Assembly: GCA_051710585.1 (NCBI GenBank)
Contig: JBPESP010000004.1
Span: forward strand, 1 to 64,000
Length of the DNA: 64,000 nt
Direction of reading: 5' to 3'
DNA from: JBPESP01 sp051710585
GTDB lineage: Bacteria; Pseudomonadota; Gammaproteobacteria; Enterobacterales; Enterobacteriaceae
The position numbers were made by a program, and so were the translations under genes. Of this stretch, positions 51,321 to 61,505 are shown piece after piece. The notes under the pieces were generated by a model. That model saw nothing but the letters and a program-made list of their open reading frames with translations, searched no databases and was not told where the DNA came from. The first letter of the stretch is position 1; every line of letters begins with the position of its first letter.

Positions 51321-51630
51321 CATAGAGTAACGACAAAAAATAAATTACATCCTGCTATTGTTTCACCATACCGAGATAGCGGCTATTCAAACTGAATACT
51401 ACCCGTCGTCGCTAAAGTTAAAGCACAATTTCCTGTAAAATACCACCATCACCGCAGATCACTACAGATAGGTCCAGAGACTTCGTGCTGCTTAAGCTGC
51501 CGAAGTTGATACAGTAGCGCACGGGATGGTAAGTGGGAGTAATCTCATTGCCACCGATAAAATCACCGGCCTATGGGCAATGAAAAGCGCCATGAGTGCT
51601 TGCTGGATTTACCATTTATGGCTATACATG
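51310..51630 (-). pseudogene. ilvI: ilvI remnant (acetolactate synthase III large subunit), 3' part
   Basis: Reading leftwards from about 51,580, pieces of the C-terminal domain of IlvI appear: YCINFGSLSS (RRWINSGGLGT), VVICGDGGILQE (VVCVTGDGSIQMN, the ThDP-Mg2+ motif) and NSRYLGMVKQ, stop, QDVIY (NNRYLGMVKQWQDMIY). The segment between the first two is shortened. The first two thirds of the gene are not found. The enzyme makes acetolactate for valine and leucine synthesis; this copy is dead. Confidence 0.8.
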
Positions 51631-51639
51631 ATCGGGTTG

Positions 51640-52034
51640 TAGGAGTATACATCAATACAGAGTCTAGTATAGAAAGCTATGGCAGCTTGTGCTATAGCGA
51701 TGCAAATAATTTCAGAATCATTTGCAGTCAATTCTAAACTTCTTTAAACCCTAAATATACATAATTTAGACAGTCCAGAATTATTTAAAAAAGGAATAAG
51801 GCGAAATTACAGGTGATTAACTTATGTTTAATGTTTAATATGATGATTGCTAATCAATGAGTATTTCAGCCAAACATATTTAATATGAAAGTTTTTAAAG
51901 ATATTTTTATTCCCCAAACGTCATTAATAGAAATAATTATTTTCCTATAAAATAATATATCGGACTAACGATGATACAGTATTATTATAATCTAAATTTC
52001 GCGCCATATCCTTAAAATCTTTTATAAGGTAGAT
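51640..52034. other. AT-rich decayed DNA between ilvI remnant and IS remnant
   Basis: About 400 bases without a recognisable gene. leuO and the leu operon, expected beyond ilvI in E. coli order, were not recognised. Confidence 0.4.
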
Positions 52035-53230
52035 TATACTGGGCCACTGAATTTGGCCACTTGATGATATGTTTACCCCAGAACAAAAGGAGTGGAGTGG
52101 CGGCAATAAAAAGAAATTTTAGTCCTGTATTAAAACTCAAATTCCGCTCAACTGATTGTCGACCAAAATTACACCGCCGTGCAAGCAGCAAAATCCATAA
52201 ACGTCAATCTTTTCTCTGATTAAAGAAATAGGTAAAAACTGCGCGATAAAAAACAGTGAAAACGCCAAAAAACTTCTCCTAAATATACCTCAGAAAAATG
52301 AAATAAATAAGCTTAAAATAATATATAATATATTGAAATATAAATTAAAATATTAAAAATATACAGCGATATTGATGTTAGACTCCCTGATCAATTATCG
52401 TTAATCTTGAAATTTGAAATGCATGATCCATGTGGTCTATACAAACCACATTTCAGGGTTCATAACAGAAGTGATAAATACTGTAAAGTCATCTTGATAT
52501 TATCTGATATTAGTCTAGATGGCAGGCGAACAATATTACACAGTCGGATTCATGAATTACACAGTATCAGTTATGGTGCAGCTAGCGTTAGAAGTATCGC
52601 CACCATAGTAACTAGAGGAGTTTATAGATAGAGTGATGCCTCTTGGGTAGGCTGATAAGAGCTTGAGTGATTTTAGTTACTAGTTAACAAGCCGATGCAA
52701 GAGTATAGGCGTATGACGGTTAGGTCCATTATATTACGATGCTGAAGATTTTGAGCATTAGTTCGCTGTAATGGAGTTAAATCAGGTATGGTGCGGTAAT
52801 GTGTCATATATCTAAACCGGGAAATGTTGACCATGCCTTACGGTTGTTCTTAATTTTGTTTATAAGGAGACCGGTAAGATTGGAATATGTTTTTCAGTAG
52901 ACTGATTATAAAACGCATTAAAATGGCATGGAAAAACAGGGTAAATCAACTGGAGTGATGTTCTACAGCAATAAGGATAGCTAGTGTTACTAGTGTTACT
53001 AGTGTTATACGAGCAGATAGTTACAACAATTGCTGTATAGGCTCACGAGATCAAACAAAGTGTAACTCGGGAGTGTGTTAACTGTTGGAGTAACAGTTCG
53101 ATGGAAAGTTTCTTCAGAAGCTTAAAACAAGTGGATATTACTAACAGGTAGGTAATATTTAGCGAATAAATCAGAAAATAGATATTGGAAAACTCTAACG
53201 CAGAGAGTAGTTTTAGTTGGCCATACAGTA
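52035..53230 (+). mobile_element. IS3-family element, near full length but decayed
   Basis: orfA traces at 52,085-52,310 read RNFSPVLKLK, then AQLIVDQNYTAVQAAKSINV, the HTH of IS3 OrfA. orfB traces follow: RRTILHSRIHELHSISYGA and SVRSIATIV (52,520-52,610); NQVWCGNVSYI near 52,785, corresponding to NQVWCGDITYIWA with the first catalytic Asp; KQGKSTGVMFYSNKD near 52,935-52,985 (GVMFHSDQG, second Asp, here lost); NCWSNSSMESFFRSLKQ near 53,080-53,130 with the catalytic Glu. Then about 100 bases are deleted and the ENSNAESSFSW end follows. A possible terminal repeat is at 52,040-52,065 (GGCCACTGAATTTGGCC). Many stops: dead. Confidence 0.85.
52982..53008. repeat. Short tandem repeat, 3 x 9 bp
   Basis: TAGTGTTAC occurs three times in a row, the last copy with one change (TAGTGTTAT). 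It lies inside the IS3 orfB remnant, just after the region of the second catalytic Asp. Confidence 0.85.
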
Positions 53231-54420
53231 TGTTTAAAGATTTTACGCAGCATAAACATGATGAAGCTGCTGATGTTCTCGTAATTACTTAATTGTGGAA
53301 ACCAATCTATATTGCAGCTTGCAGCACTCACATTGATGTCATCAATGTCAGGATTTCCCTTTGATCTTTTCTTTGATCCAAATTTAGTTTTGCGCAAATC
53401 GAAATAAATGATCTTCTCGCGAAGAGTCATAGAGGACTTGACGGTGCGCAATTCCAATTCAAAGATATTTTCGATAAGTTAATGCCCTTGTTTACGCAAA
53501 ATGCTGGCCATCGCTTCTGCCTAGACCATTGCATAAATATCCTCGGAAGCGAGGATATTTATGCATACTATAAGCAGTTTCAGAATTTTAAAAAATAACG
53601 TTGGCGGGCCATTGAACAGTTAAACCATCTGACAAAATACCAAGAGGCAGAAGCGTATTGAGTTTATCATTTTGATAGCATCAATTTACATTAAAAATCA
53701 AAGTTATGTGCTTATATTTTGGAAAATAGGCGAACAAGATAAAGATACCGGCGATCACTAAGAATAAGTAAATAAAATATTATTTTCTGTTAACTCGGGG
53801 AAATAAAGTGGGTGAATACCGTGGTAACTAGGAATAAAAAACAGTGTCGCTGATAATGTCTTCCACCAAAATAGCCATGACATTAAGGCCAATTCAAAAT
53901 GACGAAAAGACGCTCATCATCCCCCTACAACTTAAAAACGTATTGAGAATTGACATCTCTTTTGTTGGTTAATAATTTAATTTAATTTTGCGTGATATGA
54001 GCAGTGATCTCTCTGATATCATAGAAAAAAGTGCTTACTGCAATCAGCCGTAGAATTAAGAAAAAACTGTTTAGCATAAGTTAAACTATTTCTGAGTTAA
54101 AGGAAGAGTTAGCACTCACATAAGGACAAATTTGTGTTTTTTGCAAATATCCCCTCAACCTCCACGGAGGACGTATCACATGGACAGTATAGCAGAGCAA
54201 TGTCGCCGGGCCGAAAATCCGCGGCTTAGCGCGATGGTGCAGGCATACTCTAATGCCTCTAGGGATTAAATTAACTTCGGGATATTTATGTAAATATTAC
54301 ATATTAATGCTAGTCCTTGGCCTAATAAAAAAGGCGTCATGGATTTCAAGGATAGTGGTGACGGGACGCTTATAGCTTGGGCGAAAGCACTTAAACTAGC
54401 GAAGCAAAAATCTTTCCTCG
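53231..54420. other. Decayed DNA with one perfect hairpin, no gene recognised
   Basis: A minus-strand frame of 111 codons (53,122-53,457) partly overlies the IS remnant and resembles nothing. At 54,157-54,270 a plausible ribosome site (GGAGGAC) precedes ATG 54,181 and a 29-codon frame (MDSIAEQCRRAENPRLSAM) that then stops; no family was recognised. A further plus-strand stretch near 54,340-54,420 reads MDFKDSGDGTLIAWAKAL and may be a coding relic. Confidence 0.4.
53530..53565. repeat. Perfect 16-bp inverted repeat, 4-base loop
   Basis: Arms 53,530-53,545 and 53,550-53,565 (TGCATAAATATCCTCG and its complement) flank the loop GAAG. It lies about 300 bases beyond the IS3 remnant, in eroded DNA. 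Confidence 0.85.
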
Positions 54421-54710
54421 CTACACACTTAGCGTTAGCTCGAATGAGAGTAATCCCGTAGTATAGCTCCTTTGCTGCAGTGCTATATATACCTTACTGC
54501 TATAAAATAGCCGTTCCGTATCCCAAAGATAGCCCATAGTGAAAATGCTCACTGCTATATTCCCACTGGAAAATAGCTCATAAAATTGTGTAGCACCGGA
54601 TATTTGGTGGCAATGCACATTGGTGTTCATCCATCCAGATTGCGCCTGACTTTTTTGTGTATACACGTATTCTCAAAATTCTGCGCTACCTTTTCTTCTC
54701 TTTAAACAAA
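54421..54710 (-). pseudogene. msrA: msrA remnant (peptide methionine sulfoxide reductase A)
   Basis: A minus-strand frame reads IAVSIFTMGYLWDTERLFYSSKVY, then RSYTTG, matching the E. coli MsrA segment [24 protein letters not shown] and AGYTGG. The catalytic Cys of GCFW is replaced by Tyr (GYLW) in this remnant. The rest of the protein is not found. In E. coli msrA is divergent from tamA; the same layout is seen here, which supports the call. Confidence 0.75.
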
Positions 54711-55045
54711 TGCCTATAGAATACTCGGTTAGGGGTTGTTTAACTACTACGCTTTATAGACAAAAAAAGCACATCATTGCATGATAGTGTGAAGATAAAT
54801 TGTTTTTCAGTGCAAATATTACCCCCACAGGGAGGGCTGTGACATTTGAGTATCAGGTTAAGTAAGCGCCAGTGAACTAAACTCTTAGCTGCGAGAGGAG
54901 TAGGGATGTAGAAGGTCTGTATAGGTAATTTTTTTCAATAGATTATTGAACTTTCTAATAATAACATTAACGTCGATTTTTTTTGCGGATGAATAGACTT
55001 TTTCAGAAAAGAAATACACAGAGGTCATTAGTATAAAAATAAAGT

Positions 55046-56775
55046 ATGTACAAAAAGCCTTGTTCTTTTGTACGCTATTCCTGATAGCACAGGCACATAG
55101 CGCCAACATCTGCCTGCAGATAGAAGGACTCACTGGTGATCTACAGCGTAACGTACGCACACGTCTGTTGAGAGTTCCTACAGAAGAAGTGATCGCCGAT
55201 GCACGGTTTCAAAACCAAGTAGATAATGCGGTGCGCGAGGGATTACGGGCGCTCGGCTATTATTCACCCACGATTAATTTTGACCTCAAGCCAACAGCGA
55301 ACGGCGAGTGTGATGTGCTTACTGCCCGCATCACGCCGGGCGAACCGGTGAAAATCGCCGGTGTTAATGTCATATTGCGCGGTGACCCACGGCAAAATAG
55401 TGATTACTGGCAGTGGGTCACCAACGCCAAACCTGCGCAGGGCACTGTGTTGAACCACGGCGCGTACGATAGATTTAAAAATGGCTTTTCCAGCCTGGCG
55501 CGGCGTAAGGGGTATTTCGATGCCGAATTCTGTAAAAGCCAATTAGGCGTTTCTCCGGAACGTTACCAGGCCTATTGGGATATCGATTTTAACAGTGGCC
55601 AACGTTATTGTTTTGGTAAGGTTCTTTTTCACGGTGCGCAAATTCGTGAGGATTATCTGCAAAACCTCGCTAAAGTGCGAGAGGGGGAGCCCTACAGCAC
55701 TGAATCGCTGGCAGAGTTCAATCGTAGAATGGCAACCACCAACTGGTTTAATTCGGTAGTCATCTCACCGGATTTTAGTAGTGGAAAACAGAGCAAGATT
55801 TTGCCGCTGGATGTGGTTGTGACACCGTGTAGCCGCAATAGTATTGAGACTGGCGTCGGTTACGCAAGCGATGTAGGACCGCGAGTAAAAACAACTTGGA
55901 GTAAACCTTGGCTTAATTCGCGTGGGCACAGTTTACAGACTGGCTTGAGTCTTTCTGCAGCATCACAATCGGCTGATATCATCTATAAAATACCGCTACT
56001 CAAAGATCCCCTGGAGCAATATTATCTGCTGCAGGCCGGCTTTAAGCGCGAGGATCTTAACGATACCCAAGCGGATTCAACAACGTTGAATGTCACACGT
56101 TATTGGGAACTATCCCATGGCTGGCAACGAGCCGTCAATCTACGCTGGAGCTTGGATCACTTTAGGCAGGCTAATGTTACAGATACTACCATGCTTATTT
56201 ACCCCGGTATCAGTATCAACCGTACCCGCCAGCGTAGTGCCTTGATGCCGACCTGGGGCGATAACCAGCGCTATTCCATTGATATTTCTAACGCTCTGTT
56301 AGAATCTGATATTGATTTTATCATCTTGCAGGCGCAAAACGTCTGGATTAGAACGCTAGCAGAAAAACACCGTTTTGTAGCTCGTAGTAATCTGGGCTGG
56401 ATTGAAACCAATAATTTTAAACGCGTCCCCCCGGCGCTTCGCTTTTTTGCCGGTGGTGATCGCAGTATCCGCGGTTATAAATATAAATCCCTGTCGCCGC
56501 TGGATGATGATAGTAAACTGATTGGAGCCTCTAAATTGGCGACCGGATCGCTGGAATATCAATATAACGTTAGCGGAAAATGGTGGTGGACGATATTTAT
56601 CGACAGCGGTGAAGCGGTTAATGATATTAGAAAAAAGGATATCAGAACCGGCGCCGGTGCTGGCATGCGCTGGCAGTCGCCCGTTGGCCCGATCAAATGG
56701 GACATTGCCGCCCCGATTGCGGATAAACATGAGCACGGTGTGCAATTCTATATTGGATTTGGGCCGGAATTATGA
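55046..56775 (+). CDS. tamA: Translocation and assembly module subunit TamA, with 5' frameshift
   Basis: TamA is an Omp85-family outer-membrane protein that works with TamB in envelope biogenesis. The frame 55,060-56,775 matches E. coli TamA (577 residues): three POTRA domains (about 25-265) and a C-terminal 16-strand barrel with the loop-6 motif FFAGGDRSIRGYKY and the last strand HGVQFYIGFGPEL. The frame itself has no ATG or GTG near its start, only a TTG at 55,060 that would cut the basic end of the signal peptide. ATG 55,046 is one base out of frame: with six A at the five-A run 55,052-55,056 it would read MYKKALFFCTLFLIAQAHSA, a perfect signal peptide, at 576 residues. Either a homopolymer shift or an unusual start must be assumed. 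It overlaps tamB by four bases. Confidence 0.88.
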
Positions 56776-59700
56776 ACCTTTTTAAGAAAATTTGCCTGAG
56801 TGTTATATTGCTGCTCGGTGTGCTTGCCTATCTCATCAGCACCACTAGCGGCCTACACATGTTACTGAAAGGTGTGGCTCTCTGGATACCCGGATTGGAA
56901 ATAGCTTCAATCAGCGGTGGGTGGCATAATCTGACCATCAAACAACTGCGTTACCAGATGCCTGGCGTGACGGTCTTCGCCGGTGAATTTCATTTAGCGC
57001 TGTATTTTAGCTGCTTACACCATCACCAATTTTGTATCAATGATCTCACCTTGCGCAATGTGATAGTTGGTGTGAACACCGCTGAATTAAACACACCGAC
57101 GCCGATATGGCAAGAAGCGTCGGACGGTAATCCCGTATCAACATCTTACCCACTGATTCTACACCGTTTGGTGCTGGATAATATTCAGGTAAAGATAGAT
57201 AACACCCGCGTCGCTCTTGATGAGTTCACTAGCGGATTCCAGTTTAAGGGTAATAACCTGATGGTAACGCCAACGCGTATCACCGGTCTGTTAGTAGCGC
57301 TACCAACGTCGGCGCAGTTAGTGGCAGATAAAGTAACCGCTGCCGCAAAAGTGTCGCCAGCAGCGATTCGTGTTAAGCCACCTTTAGCCGAGACGTTGCG
57401 AGCTCTGTTCGCCAAGCCGCTATTGTCGCCACTGCCGTCATTTACCCTACCGTTAAATCTGACGCTGGTGAGTGTTGACGGGGAGAATTTACACCTGACC
57501 GGCGATATCAATATAATTATTAACCGCTTACGCTTGCAAGCGGTAACCCAGGATCAACACGCTGAACTAACGCTGCTAGATATCGACTCTCCCCAGGGGT
57601 TGCTGAATGCCACTGGCCATGCCAATCTGAGTGGGCGCTGGCCAGTGGCGATGACGGTTAGCACGACCTTGAATAGCACCTCCCTAAAAAGCGAAAAAAT
57701 TAAACTTGTAGTGGATGGCGAATTATGTGATGAGCTACATATTACACTTAATTTATCCGGCCCGCTATCCGCGAAATTAGCTCTGAAGACGCGACTGGCG
57801 CAGACAGGCATGCCGCTAACATTAACGTTCGATAGCCAGTTCCTGCAATGCCCGTTAATAGGCACCCCGCAATATCAGGCACGAGACGTGGCCTTACGGC
57901 TGGATGGCGAAGCGCGGAATTACCGTCTGGTGCTGAAAGCGGCGCTTAGCGGCAAGGGATTGCCGCCGGCGGATATGACTATAGATGCTAAGGGCAATAC
58001 GGATGGCTTTACGCTGTCGCGTGTGCGACTAGCAATGTTACAGGGCAATACTGACCTACGTGCAGTTGTGGACTGGCAACACGCTATCTGCTGGCGCAGT
58101 GAGCTGGTGTTAAGCGGTATCAATACCGCCCACCAGTGGCCGGACTGGCCAGCGCTAGTGGAGGGAAAAATAAGTAGCAGCGGCAGCCTATATGGTGGTA
58201 ACTGGCAATTACAGGTGCCTGAATTGGATTTGCACGGTCAAATTCGCCAGAAGGCATTAACCGCCAAAGGATCGCTACGTGGTAACGCCGCCGGTCAGTG
58301 GCAAGTGCCACAGCTGCTGTTAGGGTTGGGGCGCAACCAATTGATAGTGAAAGGCGAACTGAATGATGCCTTCTTCGCACTGGGCGGTGTTTTTAATGCG
58401 CCAGTGCTGAAAGGTGCTCTTCCAGGCTTGAGCGGTCGGGCGGCAGGGAAGATTAAGTTGTGCGGTAATATCCAGGCACCGCAATTGCTGATAAATCTAA
58501 ACGCGGATGCGCTGCGCTGGGGGGGTATAAGTATTGCCCATATCGCATTGCAAGGGAATCTGTGCTCCAATAATACCGTCCGGGGCGATGTGCAGTTGCG
58601 AGTGAATCGTCTGGATCATGGGGGGCTGTCTATCGCGCAATTAACCCTAGATGCGACTGGCGATGAAAAGCAGCACAAACTAAAACTGATGATGCAAGGC
58701 AATCCAGTGGGCGGCCAATTACAGCTGAGCGGTAGCTTCGACCGGCAACAACAACGTTGGCAAGGTATATTAAGCAAAACCTATTTTGATACGCCGGTTG
58801 GGGAATGGCGCCTGACGCGCGCTATGACGCTGGATTACAGGGCTGCGCTGCAAAATCTGGTCATGGGGCCGCACTGTTGGCAAAACCCTAATGCACAGAT
58901 CTGTGCGCCACAGAACATTAACTTTGGGGCGTCCGGGCAGGCGAGTGTATTACTTAACCGCTTTAATCTAGTAATGCTTAAACCGATACTGCCATTAGAG
59001 ACGCAAGCTAGCGGTGTCTTTAGCGGCCAGGCTGATATGAGATGGTCTACCAGCGATGGTTTACCGCAGGGTAAAGTGGTGCTAGTTGGCAGCGGCGTGA
59101 AAGTCAGGCAGACCGTTCAAGGTAAGACATTACCGGTAGACTTTGAAACGTTGACGCTAAATGCTGCGCTAGATAAAGGGCTAGCGCGTTTGGAATGGTT
59201 AATAAAAATTGCCGGCAACGGCCAGTTCAATGGTCAGATGCAAATTGCTGTTCCTCCGAGTAAGCACGGACTGTCCGGCAATGTTAATATTAATAATCTT
59301 TCGCTTGCACTCTTGAAACCCCTTTTATTGAAGGGTGAAAGCGTCGATGGACTAGTTAACGCCTCACTGCGTTTCGGTGGGGATGTACAGCAGCCAAAAC
59401 TCTACGGTCAGATGGGAGTGGAGCGAATGGTCATCAAAGGCACTTTCATGCCTTTTACTATGGCTGATAGCCGGCTGGCGTTTTCATTTGCTGGTCTACA
59501 CTGCGCCTTGCAAGGCCTTATCGGTACCACTCATGGTCATCTCAACCTGACCGGCGAAGCCAATTGGAGTAGGATGGAAGCCTGGCGTGCGCACATTAAC
59601 GTACAAGGAACCCGGGTGCGTATCAGCGTACCGCGGATGGTACAACTGGATATGTCACCGGATATCGTGTTTAAAGCCACACCGATACTGCTCTCTTGCA

Positions 59701-60551
59701 ACGGTAAGGTCGATATTCCATGGGCACGTATTAAAGTGAAAAATATACCGCAAAATGGGATAAGCGTTTCCAGTGATGAAGTACTACTAGATAACAATCT
59801 GCAACCAGTGCTGGACAGTGTTGGCGGTGACATGATCCCTACTATTAATGCAAACATACTGATTCAGGTCGACCCAGATGTGTGTCTTGACGCTTTTGGC
59901 CTGAAAGCCAACCTGGCGGGTAATCTGAAAGTGGCACAGAATAAACAAGGATTAGGACTTAACGGACAAATCGATATTCCCTTCGGTCGTTTCCACGCCT
60001 ACGGACAGGATTTAATCATTAATAAAGGACAACTCCTATTCTCCGGCCCGATAGATCAGCCTTATCTGAACATCGAAGCCATCCGCAATCCAAATTCCAC
60101 TGAAGATGATGTTACAGCAGGAGTCAGAATAACCGGATTAGCCAATCAGCCGAAAGTGGAAGTTTTTTCTGACCCGATTAAATCCCAGCAAGAAGCGTTG
60201 TCTTATTTGCTGCGTGGACAGGGTTTAGACCTCTCCTCTGCCGCTGATAGCAATATGGTGACGTCGATGTTAATTGGGATGGGAGTTGCGCAAAGTGGGC
60301 AAGTTATGGGTAAAATCGGACAAATATTCGGAGTAAGCGATCTGGCGCTGGATACTCAGGGGGTAGGCTATACCTCTCAGGTAGTAGTTAGCGGATATAT
60401 CGCTCCCGGTTTGCAGGTTAAATACGGTGTAGGTATTTTTGATTCTTTAGCGACATTAACGCTACGTTATCGTTTAATGCCTAAACTTTATCTGGAAGCT
60501 GTGTCTGGTCTTAACCAGGCACTAGATTTGCTTTATCGGTTTGAGTTTTAA
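56772..60551 (+). CDS. tamB: Translocation and assembly module subunit TamB
   Basis: TamB is a very long periplasm-spanning protein anchored in the inner membrane, a bridge-like AsmA-type protein implicated in phospholipid transport to the outer membrane and in TamA function. The 1259 residues equal the E. coli length. One N-terminal membrane segment (about 8-26) is followed by a long repetitive beta-rich region and the C-terminal DUF490 domain (about 920-1259) with IDIPFGRFHAYGQDLIINKGQLLFSG, EAIRNP and the ending LDLLYRFEF. Start and tamA stop overlap as ATGA. A frame of nearly 3.8 kb kept open in this genome indicates strong selection. Confidence 0.96.
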   Translation: MNLFKKICLSVILLLGVLAYLISTTSGLHMLLKGVALWIPGLEIASISGGWHNLTIKQLRYQMPGVTVFAGEFHLALYFSCLHHHQFCINDLTLRNVIVGVNTAELNTPTPIWQEASDGNPVSTSYPLILHRLVLDNIQVKIDNTRVALDEFTSGFQFKGNNLMVTPTRITGLLVALPTSAQLVADKVTAAAKVSPAAIRVKPPLAETLRALFAKPLLSPLPSFTLPLNLTLVSVDGENLHLTGDINIIINRLRLQAVTQDQHAELTLLDIDSPQGLLNATGHANLSGRWPVAMTVSTTLNSTSLKSEKIKLVVDGELCDELHITLNLSGPLSAKLALKTRLAQTGMPLTLTFDSQFLQCPLIGTPQYQARDVALRLDGEARNYRLVLKAALSGKGLPPADMTIDAKGNTDGFTLSRVRLAMLQGNTDLRAVVDWQHAICWRSELVLSGINTAHQWPDWPALVEGKISSSGSLYGGNWQLQVPELDLHGQIRQKALTAKGSLRGNAAGQWQVPQLLLGLGRNQLIVKGELNDAFFALGGVFNAPVLKGALPGLSGRAAGKIKLCGNIQAPQLLINLNADALRWGGISIAHIALQGNLCSNNTVRGDVQLRVNRLDHGGLSIAQLTLDATGDEKQHKLKLMMQGNPVGGQLQLSGSFDRQQQRWQGILSKTYFDTPVGEWRLTRAMTLDYRAALQNLVMGPHCWQNPNAQICAPQNINFGASGQASVLLNRFNLVMLKPILPLETQASGVFSGQADMRWSTSDGLPQGKVVLVGSGVKVRQTVQGKTLPVDFETLTLNAALDKGLARLEWLIKIAGNGQFNGQMQIAVPPSKHGLSGNVNINNLSLALLKPLLLKGESVDGLVNASLRFGGDVQQPKLYGQMGVERMVIKGTFMPFTMADSRLAFSFAGLHCALQGLIGTTHGHLNLTGEANWSRMEAWRAHINVQGTRVRISVPRMVQLDMSPDIVFKATPILLSCNGKVDIPWARIKVKNIPQNGISVSSDEVLLDNNLQPVLDSVGGDMIPTINANILIQVDPDVCLDAFGLKANLAGNLKVAQNKQGLGLNGQIDIPFGRFHAYGQDLIINKGQLLFSGPIDQPYLNIEAIRNPNSTEDDVTAGVRITGLANQPKVEVFSDPIKSQQEALSYLLRGQGLDLSSAADSNMVTSMLIGMGVAQSGQVMGKIGQIFGVSDLALDTQGVGYTSQVVVSGYIAPGLQVKYGVGIFDSLATLTLRYRLMPKLYLEAVSGLNQALDLLYRFEF

Positions 60552-60553
60552 CT

Positions 60554-60895
60554 ATGATCATTATTTTATAGTAGTTTCAGACGCAAACAGGAAAACAGTT
60601 ATTGGATGTGGATCATAAATGTTCAATAGCTGGGAGCTAGCTTGCCCCAGGTTATAAACTTTATAATCTCTAGTATTATCCAGAGTTACTCTCGAGTAAT
60701 AGTACGGTCTATGCCAGAGTGAATCGCATAGGTTTAACTATCCTGACGGAGTTGGATATACTGTATGCAGCAAAGCTTTGAATGCAGACGGGTCCTTATT
60801 GTGGTTGTGGTATACCTTTGTAGTACACCTCTCTGCGCCTAAATATATCTGTAGCAATATCCAGTGGGCGGTTAAGACTTCTTATCAGGGAGAGT
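60554..60895 (+). pseudogene. ytfP: ytfP remnant (gamma-glutamylcyclotransferase-like)
   Basis: ATG 60,554 lies three bases after tamB. After early stops, a frame at about 60,645-60,745 reads YKLYNL, stop, YYPELLSSNSTVYARVNRIGLTILTELD, matching YQLYSLGHYPGAVPGNGTVHGEVYRIDNATLAELD of YtfP. The active-site loop at the start (YGSLR) is not recognisable. The order tamA-tamB-ytfP-ppa is the same as in E. coli. The function of intact YtfP is not well known. Confidence 0.75.
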
Positions 60896-60938
60896 AGGCC
60901 CGTTCAACATAACGATCACCCTGAAATAAGGTGATTAA

Positions 60939-60973
60939 GACGTAAAAACCGCTTGGTGTACGGTTTTTACGTC
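60939..60973. terminator. ppa: Rho-independent terminator, probably for ppa
   Basis: A 13-bp perfect stem, 60,939-60,951 with 60,961-60,973 (GACGTAAAAACCG and complement), encloses a 9-base loop. It lies five bases beyond the ppa stop and has a run of five T in its 3' arm on either strand. A smaller stem at 60,915-60,920 with 60,930-60,935 (ATCACC) is adjacent. Between converging tamB-ytfP and ppa it may stop both. Confidence 0.7.
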
Positions 60974-60977
60974 GCGA

Positions 60978-61505
60978 TTAATTTTTAGCGCGCTCAAAAG
61001 AGGTGATAATTTCGGCTTCAGCCGCTTCGGCGCTATCCCATCCGTCCACTTTTACCCATTTGCCAACTTCCAGATCCTTATAATGTTCAAAGAAGTGCAT
61101 AATTTGCGCGCGAAGCAGGGGTGGCAAATCGTCGATATCTTTTATGTGGTCATACGCTTTCGACAATTTTGTATGCGGCACCGCCACTAGCTTAGCGTCT
61201 TCGCCAGATTCATCGATCATTTTCAACACACCCACTGGGCGGCAACGTACTACAGAGCCTGCCTGTAACGGATAGGGTGTAGGCACTAGCACGTCTACCG
61301 GATCTAGATCCAGGGAAAGCGTCTGATTAATATAGCCATAGTTGCAAGGATAGAACATTGCGGTTGACATGAATCGATCGACAAATAGGGCGCCACTTTC
61401 CTTATCAATTTCGTATTTAATAGTAGAAATATTAGCTGGAATTTCGATGATTACATAAATATCTTTCGGTAAATCCTCACCTGCTGGTACCTGATTCAAG
61501 CTCAT
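60978..61505 (-). CDS. ppa: Inorganic pyrophosphatase
   Basis: Ppa hydrolyses pyrophosphate released in nucleic acid, protein and cofactor synthesis. The 175 residues match E. coli (176) from SLNQVPAGEDLPKDIYVIIEIP on. The metal-binding aspartates are in DLDPVDVLVPTPYPLQ (about 66-71) and in DESGEDAKLVAVP (about 98-103); YNYGYI-like residues are present as CNYGYINQT, and KVDGWDSAEAA ends the conserved part. A typical family I hexameric enzyme. It is convergent with tamB-ytfP. Confidence 0.97.
   Translation of the reverse strand: MSLNQVPAGEDLPKDIYVIIEIPANISTIKYEIDKESGALFVDRFMSTAMFYPCNYGYINQTLSLDLDPVDVLVPTPYPLQAGSVVRCRPVGVLKMIDESGEDAKLVAVPHTKLSKAYDHIKDIDDLPPLLRAQIMHFFEHYKDLEVGKWVKVDGWDSAEAAEAEIITSFERAKN

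Noticed and set aside
53122..53457. 111-codon minus-strand frame over the IS3 remnant
   Set aside because: Its right half lies antisense to the transposase end and the product resembles nothing; treated as chance.
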